A DNA stretch of 64,000 bases from Isoperla grammatica (GCA_945910005.1 OX246749.1:19873821-19937820); one strand, 5' to 3'; shown: positions 43,517-54,746, numbered from the stretch's first letter. A program made the numbers and translations. The notes: generated from the letters alone by a model not told the origin.

Positions 43517-46500
43517 GATCAATACCCAGACCTCTTATATTAACATTTCAGATGGGCATGTGGCAGAACTTACCAGGCTGTCCTCAAGAATCAGTACCTA
43601 GACCTCTTATATTAATATTTCAGATGGGCATGTGGCAGAACTTACCAGGCTGTCCCTCAAGGATCAATACCTAGACCTCTTATATTAATATTTCAGATGG
43701 GCATGTGGCAGAACTTACCAGGCTGTCCCTCAAGGATCAGTACCTAGACCTCTTGTATTAATATTTCAGATGGGCATGTGGACGAACTTACCAGGCTGTC
43801 CTCAAGAATCAGTACCTAGACCTCTTATATTAATATTTCAGATGGGCATGTGGCAGAACTTACCAGGCTGTCCCTCAAGGATCAGTACCTAGACCTCTTA
43901 TATTAATATTTCAGATGGGCATGTGGCAGAACTTACCAGGCTGTCCCTCAAGGATCAGTACCTAGACCTCACATTAATATTTCAGATGGGCATGTGGCAG
44001 AACTACCAGGCTGTCCCTCAAGGATCAGTTCCTAGACCTCTTATATTAATATTTCAGATGGGCATGTGGCAGAACTTACCAGGCTGTCCCTCAAGGATCA
44101 GTATCTAGACCTGTTATATTAATATTTCAGATGGGCATGTGGCAGAACTACCAGGCTGTCCCTCAAGGATCAGTACCTAGACCTCTTATATTAATATTTC
44201 AGATGGGCATGTGGCAGAACTTACCAGGCTGTCCTTCAAGGATCAGTACCTAGACCTCACATTAATATTTCAGATGGGCATGTGGCAGAACTACCAGGCT
44301 GTCCCTCAAGGATCAGTACCTACACCTCTTATATTAATATTTCAGATGGGCATGTGGCAGAACTACCAGGCTGTCCCTCAAGGATCAGTATCTAGACCTC
44401 TTGTATTAATATTTCAGATGGGCATGTGGCAGAACTTACCAGGCTGTCCCTCAAGGATCAGTACCAACACCTCTTGTATTAATATTTCAGATGGGCATGT
44501 GGCAGAACTACCAGGCTGTCCCTCAAGGATCAGTATCTAGACCTGTTATATTAATATTTCAGATGGGCATGTGGCAGAACTACCAGGCTGTCCCTCAAGG
44601 ATCAGTACCTACCCCTCTTGTATTAATATTTCAGATGGGCATGTGGCAGAACTACCAGGCTGTCCCTCAAGGATCAGTATCTAGACCTCTTGTATTAATA
44701 TTTCAGATGGGCATGTGGCAGAACTTACCAGGCTGTCCCTCAAGGATAAGTACCAACACCTCTTGTATTAATATTTCAGATGGGCATGTGGCAGAACTAC
44801 CAGGCTGTCCCTCAAGGATCAGTTCCTAGACCTCTTATATTAATATTTCAGATGGGCATGTGGCAGAACTTACCAGGCTGTCCCTCAAGGATCAGTACCT
44901 AGACCTCACATTAATATTTCAGATGGGCATGTGGCAGAACTACCAGGCTGTCCCTCAAGGATCAGTACCTAGACCTCTTATATTAATATTTCAGATGGGC
45001 ATGTGGCAGAACTTACCAGGCTGTCCCTCAAGGATCAGTATCTAGACCTGTTATATTAATATTTCAGATGGGCATGTGGCAGAACTTACCAGGCTGTCCC
45101 TCAAGGATCAGTATCTAGACCTGTTTTATTAATATTTCAGATGGGCATGTGGCAGAACTTACCAGGCTGTCCCTCAAGGATCAGTACCTAGACCTCTTAT
45201 ATTAATATTTCAGATGGGCATGTGGCAGAACTACCAGGCTGTCCCTCAAGGATCAGTACCTACACCTCTTGTATTAATATTTCAGATGGGCATGTGGCAG
45301 AACTTACCAGGCTGTCCCTCAAGGATCAGTACCTACACCTCTTGTATTAATATTTCAGATGGGCATGTGGCAGAACTTACCCGGCTGTCCCTCAAGGATC
45401 AGTACCTACACCTCTTGTATTAATATTTCAGATGGGCATGTGGCAGAACTTACCAGGCTGTCCCTCAAGGATCAGTACCTACACCTCTTGTATTTATATT
45501 TCAGATGGGCATGTGGCAGAACTTACCAGGCTGTCCCTCAAGGATCAGTACCTACACCTCTTGTATTAATATTTCAGATGGGCATGTGGCAGAACTTACC
45601 AGGCTGTCCCTCAAGGATCAGTACCTAGACCTCTTGTATTAATATTTCAGATGGGCATGTGGCAGAACTTACCAGGCTGTCCCTCAAGGATCAGTACCTA
45701 CACCTCTTGTATTAATATTTCAGATGGGCACGTGGCAGAACTACCAGGCTGTCCCTCAAGGATCAGTACCTAGACCTCTTATATTAATATTTCAGATGGG
45801 CATGTGGCAGAACTACCAGGCCGTCCCTCAAGGATCAGTACCTAGACCTCTTATATTAATATTTCAGATGGCCATGTGGCAGAACTACCAGGCCGTCCCT
45901 CAAGGATCAGTACCTAGACCTCTTATATTAATATTTCAGATGGGCATGTGGCAGAACTTACCAGGCTGTCCCTCAAGGATCAGTATCTAGACCTCTTGTA
46001 TTAATATTTCAGATGGGCATGTGGCAGAACTTACCAGGCTGTCCCTCAAGGATCAGTACCTACACCTCTTGTATTAATATTTCTGATGGGCATGTGGCAG
46101 AACTTACCAGGCTGTCCCTCAAGGATCAGTACCTACACCTCTTGTATTAATATTTCAGATGGGCATGTGGCAGAACTTACCAGGCTGTCCCTCAAGGATC
46201 AGTACCTACACCTCTTGTATTAATATTTCAGATGGGCATGTGGCAGAACTTACCAGGCTGTCCCTCAAGGATCAGTACCTACACCTCTTGTATTAATATT
46301 TCTGATGGGCATGTGGCAGAACTTACCAGGCTGTCCCTCAAGGATCAGTACCTACACCTCTTGTATTAATATTTCAGATGGGCATGTGGCAGAACTTACC
46401 AGGCTGTCCCTCAAGGATCAGTACCTACACCACTTGTATTAATATTTCAGATGGGCATGTGGCAGAACTTACCAGGCTGTCCCTCAAGGATCAGTACCTA

Positions 46501-46887
46501 CACCTCTTGTATTAATATTTCAGATGGGCATGTGGCAGAACTTACCAGGCTGTCCCTCAAGGATCAGTACCTAGACCTCTTATATTAATATTTCAGATGG
46601 GCATGTGGCAGAACTTACCATGGCTGTCCCTCAAGGATCAGTACCTACACCTCTTGTATTAATATTTCAGATGGGCATGTGGCAGAACTTACCAGGCTGT
46701 CCCTCAAGGATCAGTACCTACACCTCTTGTATTAATATTTCAGATGGGCATGTGGCAGAACTTACCAGGCTGTCCCTCAAGGATCAGTACCTACACCTCT
46801 TGTATCAATATTTCAGATGGGCATGTGGCAGAACTTACCAGGCTGTCCCTCAAGGATCAGTACCTAGACCTCACATTAATATTTCAG
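43517..46887 (+). repeat. 73-bp tandem array made of copies of the exon 46888 splice acceptor, about 46 copies
   Basis: Unit, read from the splice junction: atgggcatgtggcagaactt, accaggctgtccctcaagga, tcagtacctagacctcttat, attaatatttcag. Variants are 72 bp (aactacc for aacttacc) and shorter units with cctcacattaat. The last unit joins the serpin exon, whose first nine bases ATGGGCATG are the first nine bases of the unit. Almost every unit therefore holds ttaatatttcag|ATGGGCATG, a ready 3' splice site. In two units, near 46083 and 46302, cag is changed to ctg. The short cctcacatt unit is followed by a 72-bp aactacc unit at about 43967, 44255 and 44904, showing block duplication. Confidence 0.97.
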
Positions 46888-47023
46888 ATGGGCATGGAGG
46901 CGATGTTTCAACGCTCCGCTGACTTCTCGGGTCTGACCGACGAACTCATCTCAGTGTCCGAGGTCGCACACAAAGCGTTCATTGAAGTCAACGAGGAAGG
47001 AACCGAGGCGGCCGCGGCAACTG
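46888..47023 (+). CDS. Serpin, exon with F-to-hinge region (ADFSG, HKA, RCL hinge)
   Basis: 45 codons plus one base, phase 0 in and phase 1 out, donor CTG|GTGAGT. It reads MGMEAMFQRSADFSGL, then VSEVAHKAFIEVNEEG and the reactive-centre-loop hinge EEGTEAAAAT. With alpha-1-antitrypsin numbering by the conserved hinge, Gly is P15, Thr P14 and the four Ala P12-P9: small residues that allow loop insertion, as in inhibitory serpins. The exon stops after P8 with the P7 codon split, which is the intron position used for exchangeable loop exons in several invertebrate serpins. The acceptor directly follows the 73-bp array. Confidence 0.95.
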
Positions 47024-47796
47024 GTGAGTGGTCACACAATTACGTCATACCAAATACCTTAATAGGAATAGCTTCGCTATTAATACGATCGACTGGTACC
47101 ATTTAACATGGAAGGTGGCGGCGACACAGTTTGCAGCGTTCCTGGCGGCGCGGAGTAACCCTAAGCCCGCGAATTCAAATCTGCTGCCAGAGAGCTAGCA
47201 TTTTCAGATAAAGTTTAATCAAATACTTACTAACGCTGATTTTACCATAACTGACTATTTGTTAAATTATTTAAACCGTCCATGATGCTCCTTTTTGTTT
47301 CAGTAATGCATATCATGTTCTACAATCTCGTACAATATGATATGTAACTTTGTTATGGAAGTACGACGTTCCATACAACTAGGTACCTATTCACAGCATG
47401 ATCATAAGTTTTCTTGAGTCTCTGTGAATAGCAGAGATTGGCAGTGCTCTTGTCTAACAAATAAATATTAGTTGGCCAAATTATATGCCGGCCAGCGGCC
47501 ACAAACTTCAAAACAACATGAAGAAGAACGTGCGTAGAATCAGCTGTTGGGGATGAGGAGCATGGAAATAAACGAAACAGAGCAGAGGTTCTACTTAGAC
47601 CACAAATGTGTATTTGCATGTACTGCAATGAGGAGATGATTTGGTAATAGGCGTCCATTATGGTTTTAATAAAACAATGAATAAATTGCTAGCAAAGGAA
47701 AATATCAGATCAAGGAATGCAGGGCAAAATTGTCTCCTTGTAGGCCTAGGCCTACCATGGGCTTATTATTGCCTGCCCTATACTAGTTGTGGAATT

Positions 47797-48290
47797 TCGA
47801 TAAAAGTTTGGTGAGTTAGTGTATGCACGCTCGCTAAGGTTTCTGAATGATAACCCCCCCCCCCCAACCCCTACTACCACTAAGACACCAACATGCGATA
47901 ATGCTTTTCTAAACCATTCAGCCGATTGCGATACAATTTCGGGGAGTTAGTGTATGCGCGCCCGCTAAGGTTTCTGAATGATTATAACCCCCTCCAAGCC
48001 CCTCTCACCCCACACCCCCACTGAAACACCATTATGCAATAATGCTTTCCTAAACCATTCATCCGACTGCGATAAAATTTTGGTGAATTAGTGTATGCAC
48101 GCCCGCTAAGGTTTCTGAATGATTATAACCCCTCTCCAACCCCCCTCACCTACCACCCCCACTGAGCCACCAACATGCAATAATGCGTTCTATTATTATT
48201 CATCCGATTGCAATAAAACTTTGGTGAGTTATTGTGCGCACGCCCGCGAAGGTTTCTGAATGAGTACAACCCCCCCCCCCCCCCCCACCC
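47797..48290. repeat. Four degenerate 131-141-bp tandem copies
   Basis: Each copy has gttagtgtatgcacgcccgc, aaggtttctgaatga, a C-rich stretch, a caccaacatgcaataatgc block and ccattcatccgattgcgat. Copy ends fall at about 47850, 47981, 48122 and 48263. The C-runs vary most. Directly downstream is a Helitron-like terminus, and short internal tandem blocks of this kind are common in non-autonomous Helitrons. Confidence 0.8.
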
Positions 48291-48383
48291 CCCTCTTGTG
48301 TATCAACAGACGGGAAAATATATTGTGTCTCAAAAACACTTCAATAAACAGAATTAAAACCTAAACACTTTATTTCTATCAGT

Positions 48384-48413
48384 GGCATTGCAACGCATGC
48401 CGGGTTTGCTAGT
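48384..48413 (+). mobile_element. Helitron-like 3' terminus
   Basis: A hairpin ggcat-tgcaacgc-atgcc (48384-48401) is followed by gggtttg and then CTAG at 48409-48412, with T as the next base. A hairpin a few bases before CTRR, with insertion next to T, is the textbook Helitron 3' end. The tandem block at 47797-48290 is probably part of the same non-autonomous element. The 5' TC end was not located and there is no Rep/helicase. Confidence 0.6.
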
Positions 48414-49654
48414 TGTAATTAAATTAACCCTTTTATTTATACATCCACGTGGGAAAGTTAATAACTCATAATCATACAGGCCAGACCTACGGGTATAATT
48501 CGTCGTCAAAAGTACGATCACATAAGGGATGTGTACGATACGATAAGTGTCCAAAAGTAGTGTCAACTAATCCCTGGTACCTAGTTGACACCCGCACAAT
48601 TCAAATTCTCACCAAAATCGTATTTGTTTAGAGTGAATTAACTCGTTCTTAAAACTATTAAAATACGTGTTTGGTGGTTTTACAATACTACAGCTTAGTC
48701 AAAGCTACTATTATTAATATAACATTTGTCTTCATCTTATTTTACCCGTAATCGTGGGTCAAATCGAGCTTACTCGGCATACAAAGTGCATGCTTAGCTC
48801 CCGCGATGAACGTTGTTGGTACTCCGCGCCGCCTCAGCGCTAGTGTCGGAGCTGTCGCCATGATTTCCTGGGAGTCGATCGTATTATTATTGCTACGGTA
48901 TTTGGTCATACCCTGTCTACTCGCTCGACACAGGAACTTATTGAATTATACTTCTATATATTGTTAATATTTATGAAGCTTACGGGAAAATGTTTTGTGG
49001 CTTACAGTGTTTTAGATCTCACGTTTCAAACGACCATTTCAGTTTTCTGGCGCTCACTTTTTATTTTTTGATATCGGCAATATTCGTTAAGTGGGCCTCA
49101 ACAATATTAATGCTTAATGACCGAAGTGGGAAACTTGACCCCAGTTTTCATCTGCTGAATGTTTTCCGATCTTACTTTAGAAAAGCGACCAAGCTAGAAA
49201 TGTGGAACTCAGATCTTATTTATCGACGGTCAACGCTACTCGCGTAACCTCTTGGCATTAGTTAGAACTACTACACTGACTACATTAAGGCGGTTATTCT
49301 TATTGTAATAACAATACTATCAATAATTAATAAAGATGGTTAATGAACGATTGTGTACCCCTACGATATTGAGTCCTACACCCCAGAATACCCTAACAAC
49401 GACACCAGTAACGGTTTTAGGGCCCGTCAATGCGCATCTTAACCACTTTATTGATGACTACCCTTGGAATTAGGAAATTAGGTCATTATTAAATAGTTTC
49501 CTTATATGAGCTAATAAACAGTTTAATATTGAAGAAAGATCATTTTAAAACTTATTACTTCATTTCATTGCATAAATTGTCCAATAAATAGGTAACAAAT
49601 TTCAATTCCTAACTTTGTCAAGGAAGTCCTTAACCAGTTCATCTTTGTCCTCAG

Positions 49655-49809
49655 CCGTGGTACACTTTTCTCGGTCAGCAGCGCCGCGGCCTCTCGAATT
49701 TAAAGCGAATCATCCGTTTATTTTCTTCTTGGTGAGCACGAAGAGAGAACATATAAGCCACTCCAATGTGCGAAACATCTTGTTCATGGGACGATACGTC
49801 AAGCCATAG
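49655..49809 (+). CDS. Serpin, terminal exon (reactive loop P7 onward to stop)
   Basis: Two bases complete the P7 Ala codon, then 50 codons to TAG at 49807-49809. It encodes VVHFSRSAAP: counting from the hinge, the predicted scissile bond is Arg(P1)-Ser(P1'), which suggests inhibition of trypsin-like proteases. FKANHPFIFFL fits the serpin signature pattern at every position, and ILFMGRYVKP is the usual C-terminal s4B/s5B end. No ER-retention motif follows. The loop-to-signature layout resembles antithrombin-type Arg-Ser serpins, but orthology cannot be claimed from this. An upstream in-frame ATG-like start at 49615 is intronic. Confidence 0.95.
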
Positions 49810-50412
49810 AACAGTCAGGTGAGTCATTTAGGCGCCAAGCCATGTGCGAGCTTCCCCTACGCGACTCTTACTGCAAGCGTCGAAGTGCACTTAACATGAT
49901 GTTGCCGACGCAAAACCATAATAGATGGAAACCTCAAAGTTTCATTAATCGGTGGGATTTTACCACGAGACTACCCATTTTAAGTTTCATCTCGATCGGA
50001 TGTTGCGTATGGAAGATATTAAGTTGTAAAGATCATTAAAGAACTCAAACAATTTTCAGTTAACTACTTATTACTACTACTGGCTAATTCCTTGTCGGTC
50101 TGTGGGCCCCAAACGAATAAGGATGTAAACACCAAATTTTGCACTAATTTTGTTTACCTCCCGGGGCATCCTCTTTCATACAAAAAATTTTAATTGAACA
50201 GAATGCCAACCTGAAAAAAAATAAAAACTCCCAAAACATGAGTTATTATCAAAAGTTGCCGACGAAAAAAATAAGTTTGTGTCACAACGTTCTTGTCATC
50301 GATATAGACAACTGAGAAAATTTTCAGAATCCTATCTTGAACAGTGACCATTGAACAAAATAATTAGTTTTAATTACGGGAAAGAAAATCACCAACAAAA
50401 TGACAAGGTCCG
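49810..50412 (+). other. Serpin 3' UTR and downstream flank
   Basis: No ORF with recognisable content. Candidate poly(A) signals are ATTAAA at 50035-50040 and AATAAA at 50219-50224; which one is used, if either, cannot be told from sequence. Confidence 0.4.
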
Positions 50413-50489
50413 CTTGATCTCCGACTAGCGGAAGCACGTCGAACTCGCAAGTTGGGAGTTCGACGAGCCTCCGCTAGGCGGAAATCAAG
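50413..50489. other. Near-perfect 77-nt hairpin
   Basis: cttgatctccgactagcgga at the left pairs with tccgctaggcggaaatcaag at the right, and cgtcgaactc with gagttcgacg inside, leaving a loop of a few bases. About 36 bp can pair with a few mismatches. No tandem copies nearby. It may be the core of a small foldback element or a hairpin RNA precursor; nothing in the sequence decides between them. Confidence 0.7.
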
Positions 50490-50835
50490 TTGACTTGGAT
50501 ACATGCCAAGATTAGTCAAATACCTTTTCAATTTGGATTAGTCTTTAAAAATAAAAAGCATTGATATACCAAACAAAAATGCAAACAATTTGCAAAAAAG
50601 AGGCCAAGCCCAAAACGGAGAAGACAAACTGTTACAAACCAAAACGGGCACACGTACAAAAAACGCCAATTTCAAAAGAGGCTCAACATTTAAAGTGGTA
50701 ATATCTAAAATTGTGGCCAAGCCAATTATAATTAAATAAACAAATATATAAATATTTACATCACTTAATAGAAACATTTCAAGGTGGGAAAAACAAAATG
50801 AACACACTGTATATATAATTAAAAGCTTGGCCGAC
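50490..50835. other. Unassigned AT-rich stretch
   Basis: An 89-codon minus-strand frame (50538-50807) is hydrophobic and phenylalanine-rich, as AT-rich noncoding DNA often reads. I see no family motif and do not call it a gene. Confidence 0.3.
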
Positions 50836-53553
50836 GATGCAGTCCAGGCACTAAAGTCCCAGCCGGAGCAGCGTCAGCTGACAACGAGATGGTCCGTGCA
50901 TGCCAGTGGCGTGCAGTCCAGGCACTATAGTCCCAGCCGGAGCAGCGTCAGCTGACAACGAGATGGTCCGTGCATGCCAGTGGCGTGCAGTCCAGGCACT
51001 ATAGTCCCGGCCGGAGCAGCGTCAGCTGACTACGAGATGGTCCGTGCATGCCAGTGGCGTGCAGTCCAGGCACTATATCGTCCCGGCCGGAGCAGCGTCA
51101 GCTGACTACGAGATGGTCCGTGCATGCCAGTGGCGTGCAGTCCAGGCACTATAGTCCCGGCCGGAGCAGCGTCAGCTGACTACGAGATGGTCCGTGCATG
51201 CAGTGGCGTGCAGTCCAGGCACTATAGTCCCGGCCGGAGCAGCGTCAGCTGACTATGAGATGGTCCGTGCATGCCAGTGGCGTGCAGTCCAGGCACTATA
51301 ATCCCGGCCGGAGCAGCGTCAGCTGACTACGAGATGGTCCGTGCACGCCAGTGGCGTGCAGTCCTGGCACTATAGTCCAGGCCGGAGCAGCGTCAGCTGA
51401 CTACAAGATGGTTTGTGCATGCCAGTGGCGTGCAGTCCAGGTACTATATCGTCCCGGCCGGAGCAGCGTCAGCTGACTACGAAATGGTCCGTGCATGCCA
51501 GTGGCGTGCAGTCCAGGCACTATAGTCCCGGCCGGAGCAGCGTCAGCTGACTACGAAATGGTCCGTGCATGCCAGTGGCGTGCAGTCCAGGCCATAATGT
51601 CCCGGCCGGTACAGCGTCAGCTGGCTACGAGATGGTCCGTGCATGCCAGTGGCGTGCAGTCCAGGCCATAATGTCCCGGCCGGTACAGCGTCAGCTGACT
51701 ACGAGATGGTCCGTGCATGCCAGTGGCGTGCAGTCCAGGCCATAATGTCCCGGCCGGTACAGCGTCAGCTGGCTACGAGATGGTCCGTGCATGCCAGTGG
51801 CGTGCAGTCCAGGCACTAATGTCCCGGCCGGAGCAGCGTCAGCTGACTACGAGATGGTCCAGCATGCCAGTGGCGTGCAGTCCAGGCACTACAGTCCCGG
51901 CCGGAGCAGCGTCAGCTGACTACGAGATGGTCCGTGAATAAACCGTGCATGCCAGTGGCGTGCAATCCAGGCACTATAGTCCCGGCCGGAGCAGCGTCAG
52001 CTGACTACGAAATGGTCCGTGCATGCCAGTGGCGTGCAGTCCAGGCCATAATGTCCCGGCCGGTACAGCGTCAGCTGACTACGAGATGGTCCGTGCATGC
52101 CAGTGGCGTGCAGTCCAGGCATTATAGTCCCGGCCGGAGCAGCGTCAGCTGATTACGAGATGGTCCGTGCATGGCAGTGGCGTGCAGTCCAGGCATTATA
52201 GTCCCGGCCGGAGCAGCGTCAGCTGATTACGAGATGGTCCGTGCATGCCAGTGGCGTGCAGTCCAGGCACTATAGTCCAGGCCGGAGCAGCGTCAGCTGA
52301 TTACGAGATGGTCCGTGCATGGCAGTGGCGTGCAGTCCAGGCACTATCGTCCCGGCCGGAGCAGCGTCAGCTGACTACGAGATGGTCCGTGCATGCCAGT
52401 GGCGTGCAGTCCAGGCACTATAGTCCCGATCCCGGAGCAGCGTCAGCTGACTACGAGATGGTCCGTGCATGCCAGTGGCGTGCAGTCCAGGCACTATAGT
52501 CCCGGCCGGAGCAGCGTCAGCTGACTACGAGATGGTCCGTGCATGCCAGTGGCGTGCAATCCAGGCACTATAGTCCCGGCCGGAGCAGCGTCAGCTGACT
52601 ACGAGATGGTCCGTGCATGCCAGTGGCGCGCAGTCCAGGCACTATAGTCCCGATCCCGGAGCAGCGTCAGCTGACTACGAGATGGTCCGTGCATGCCAGT
52701 GGCGTGCAGTCCAGGCACTATAGTCCCGGCCGGAGCAGCGTCAGCTGACTACGAGACGGTCCGTGCATGCCAGTGGCGTGCAGTCCAGGCACTATAGTCC
52801 CGATCCCGGAGCAGGGACAGCTGACTACGAGATGGTCCGTGCATGCCAGTGGCGTGCAGTCCAGGCACTATAGTCCCGGCCGGAGCAGCGTCAGCTGACT
52901 ACGAGATGGTGTGCATGCCAGTGGCGTGCAGTCCAGGCACTATAGTCCCGGCCGGAGCAGCGTCAGCTGACTACGAGATGGTCCGTGCATGCCAGTGGCG
53001 TGCAGTCCAGGCACTATCGTCCCGGCCGGAGCAGCGTCAGCTGACTACGAGATGGTCCGTGCATGCCAGTGGCGTGCAGTCCAGGCACTACAGTCCCGGC
53101 CGGAGCAGCGTCAGCTGACTACGAGATGGTCCGTGCATGCCAGTGGCGTGCAGTCCAGGCACTATCGTCCCGGCCGGAGCAGCGTCAGCTGACTACGAGA
53201 TGGTCCGTGCATGCCAGTGGCGTGCAGTCCAGGCACTATCGTCCCGGCCGGAGCAGCGTCAGCTGACTACGAGATGGTCCGTGCATGCCAGTGGCGTGCA
53301 GTGAGGCACTATAGACCCGGCCGGAGCAGCGTCAGCTGACTACGAGATGGTCCGTGCATGCCAGTGGCGCGCAGTCCAGGCACTATAGTCCCGGCCGGAG
53401 CAGCGTCAGCTGACTACGAGATGGTCCGTGCATGCCAGTGGCGTGCAGTCCAGGCACTATAGTCCCGGCCGGAGCAGCGTCAGCTGACTACGAGATGGTC
53501 CGTGCATGCCAGTGGCGTGCAGTCCAGGCACTATAGTCCCGATCCCGGAGCAG
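50836..53553. repeat. 74-bp tandem array, about 37 copies
   Basis: Unit cagtggcgtgcagtccaggc, actatagtcccggccggagc, agcgtcagctgactacgaga, tggtccgtgcatgc. Variants include gccataatgtcccggccggtac units grouped at 51590-51760, and cccgatcccggagcag units at about 52430, 52650, 52800 and 53540. Each unit has the palindromes GTCAGCTGAC and CCGGCCGG. The array lies about 1 kb after the serpin stop. Open frames of 60-90 codons crossing it are period artefacts. Confidence 0.97.
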
Positions 53554-54118
53554 CGTGGTGGGGTCTTCAGCTGGAGCAGTAATCGGCAAGGGGAACCCAC
53601 ATGTGTCGGATGAGTACTTGTTAAGAGGGTGTACTACGCTCCATGGATCCCGGCGGGGAATATTTGGATAATTAATTTACGCCACAATTCAACAACGGGC
53701 GACAACCCACCACCGATTTTTGATGTGACAGGAGTTAATGAATGTGTTATTGATTGTTAATATATACTTTAATAATAGGTTGGTGCTTGAATATAGTGGG
53801 CTAATTTATAATAGCCAGTACTGTTGTAGCGTTAGACTTACGCTGTCTCATATGGTAGGTTGGTACACGGGATTGTACTGGGGATTAATTTAATTAACCT
53901 CATGGTTCACTATTACTTAAATTTAATCAATATATATAATATATATATATGTAAAAATGTATATATACATTCTTGGAGATTGAACATCCCGGACCCGCTT
54001 TCTTAGAGCCCGAGTGCTGGAGTCAGGCTCACGACATACACTTTGAGTCCGTCGAGGCATGTTCAATATCTTAAAGTATGGTTAAAGTATGTGATACATT
54101 GTATCGTTTCTTTCGCTG
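53554..54118. other. Unassigned, AT-rich, no gene seen
   Basis: Contains a short (TA)n stretch near 53931-53950. gattgaacatc near 53969 is loosely inverted at about 54060 (catgttcaatatc). No coding signal. Confidence 0.3.
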
Positions 54119-54123
54119 TATCA

Positions 54124-54746
54124 CCATTGAGTTTATTAGTGTAGGGTTAGAGACCCAGCGGCCATTGGCGGCTATCTACCAATAAATTTCCCGTGGACTC
54201 TAGTAGTACGATCTCGTACCGCTAGAAAGCGCTACACGTACCCACTGATGTCAGCGTTCCTGTGGAAAGAAAGGGATACTACGTAGTACGCGCAGATGCG
54301 AAGTCGGTTAGGTAGTAGTATCCAGATGGCGGTGGATATTGTTATTAAAGCATTATCATCTGTTCTGATAAACATGTCAAACGGGCACGAAGTTAACAAT
54401 AAGTAAGCTTATACTTTATTACAACACATTATATAAGGTTTTATACATTATATAGGCTAGGCTGTAGTACTACGTTACTAATGTAGGCCTATTAATGTAG
54501 GCCTAGGCTTATTGTAGCCTAGTAATGGCCTAGACTAAAAGAGTTGGGCCTAGACCTAGGCTAGACCTAAGCCACGTGTTCGTACTACGTAGTATCCCTT
54601 CTTTCCACAGAAACGCTTACATCAGTGGGTACGTGTAGCGCTTTCTAGCGGTACGAGATCGTACTACTAGAGTCCACGGGAAATTTATTGGTAGATAGCC
54701 GCCAATGGCCGCTGGGTCTCTAACCCTACACTAATAAACTCAATGG
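54124..54746. mobile_element. 623-bp foldback element with about 166-bp inverted arms
   Basis: The left arm 54124-54290 (starting ccattgagtttattagtgta) is repeated in inverse orientation at 54581-54746 with only scattered differences. The 290-bp centre is rich in taggcct-type motifs. TATCA directly flanks both ends (54119-54123 and 54747-54751), a 5-bp target-site duplication. No ORF. The near-identical arms suggest recent activity or gene conversion between arms. The superfamily is not assignable from this copy. Confidence 0.88.

Larger units (their letters stand above)
15205..46887 (+). other. Giant serpin intron, 31.7 kb, phase 0, about 94% tandem repeat
   Basis: Runs from donor GTAAACACAC at 15205 to acceptor ttaatatttcag ending at 46887. 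The flanking exons join as DHLEE|MGMEAMF, as the serpin fold requires. Content in order: 108 bp unique, the 58-bp array, a diverged dispersed repeat, a LINE tail fragment, and the 73-bp array that runs right up to the acceptor. No host coding sequence seen inside. Confidence 0.88.
47049..48906. mobile_element. Segment flanked by imperfect inverted repeats of about 110 bp
   Basis: The left end accaaatacc (47049-47058) is inverted exactly at the right end ggtatttggt (48897-48906), with CAT directly outside both ends (47046-47048, 48907-48909). Further blocks also match in inverse order: aatacgatcgact at about 47082 and its complement at about 48873, and ggcggcgcggagta at about 47143 with its complement near 48813. 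This fits a diverged non-autonomous DNA transposon with a 3-bp target duplication, holding a nested Helitron-like insertion. It could equally be two inverted copies of one repeat. No transposase seen. Confidence 0.5.
47024..49654 (+). other. Serpin last intron, 2.6 kb, phase 1
   Basis: From donor GTGAGTGG at 47024 to acceptor tctttgtcctcag at 49654. It splits the P7 codon of the reactive loop. I searched it for a second loop cassette (a HPF...F motif followed by an FMGR-type end) and saw none. Most of its left part is a TIR-flanked insertion; bases 48910-49640 show no recognisable feature. Confidence 0.85.

Noticed and set aside
43468..46990. Plus-strand ORFs of 60-120 codons in the 73-bp array as a repeat protein
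   Set aside because: They start and stop wherever 72- and 73-bp units alternate. The serpin join DHLEE|MGMEAMF shows the coding exon starts only at 46888.
47353..47658. 101-codon minus-strand ORF in the last serpin intron
   Set aside because: Lies inside a diverged mobile segment, with no motif and no splice or promoter support.
49842..50039. A second serpin C-terminal cassette after 49809
   Set aside because: The frame lacks the HPF...F and FMG...P motifs; it is 3' UTR or flank.
50538..50807. 89-codon hydrophobic minus-strand ORF as a membrane protein gene
   Set aside because: AT-rich sequence with Phe/Leu/Ile bias, no flanking exon signals and no family motif.
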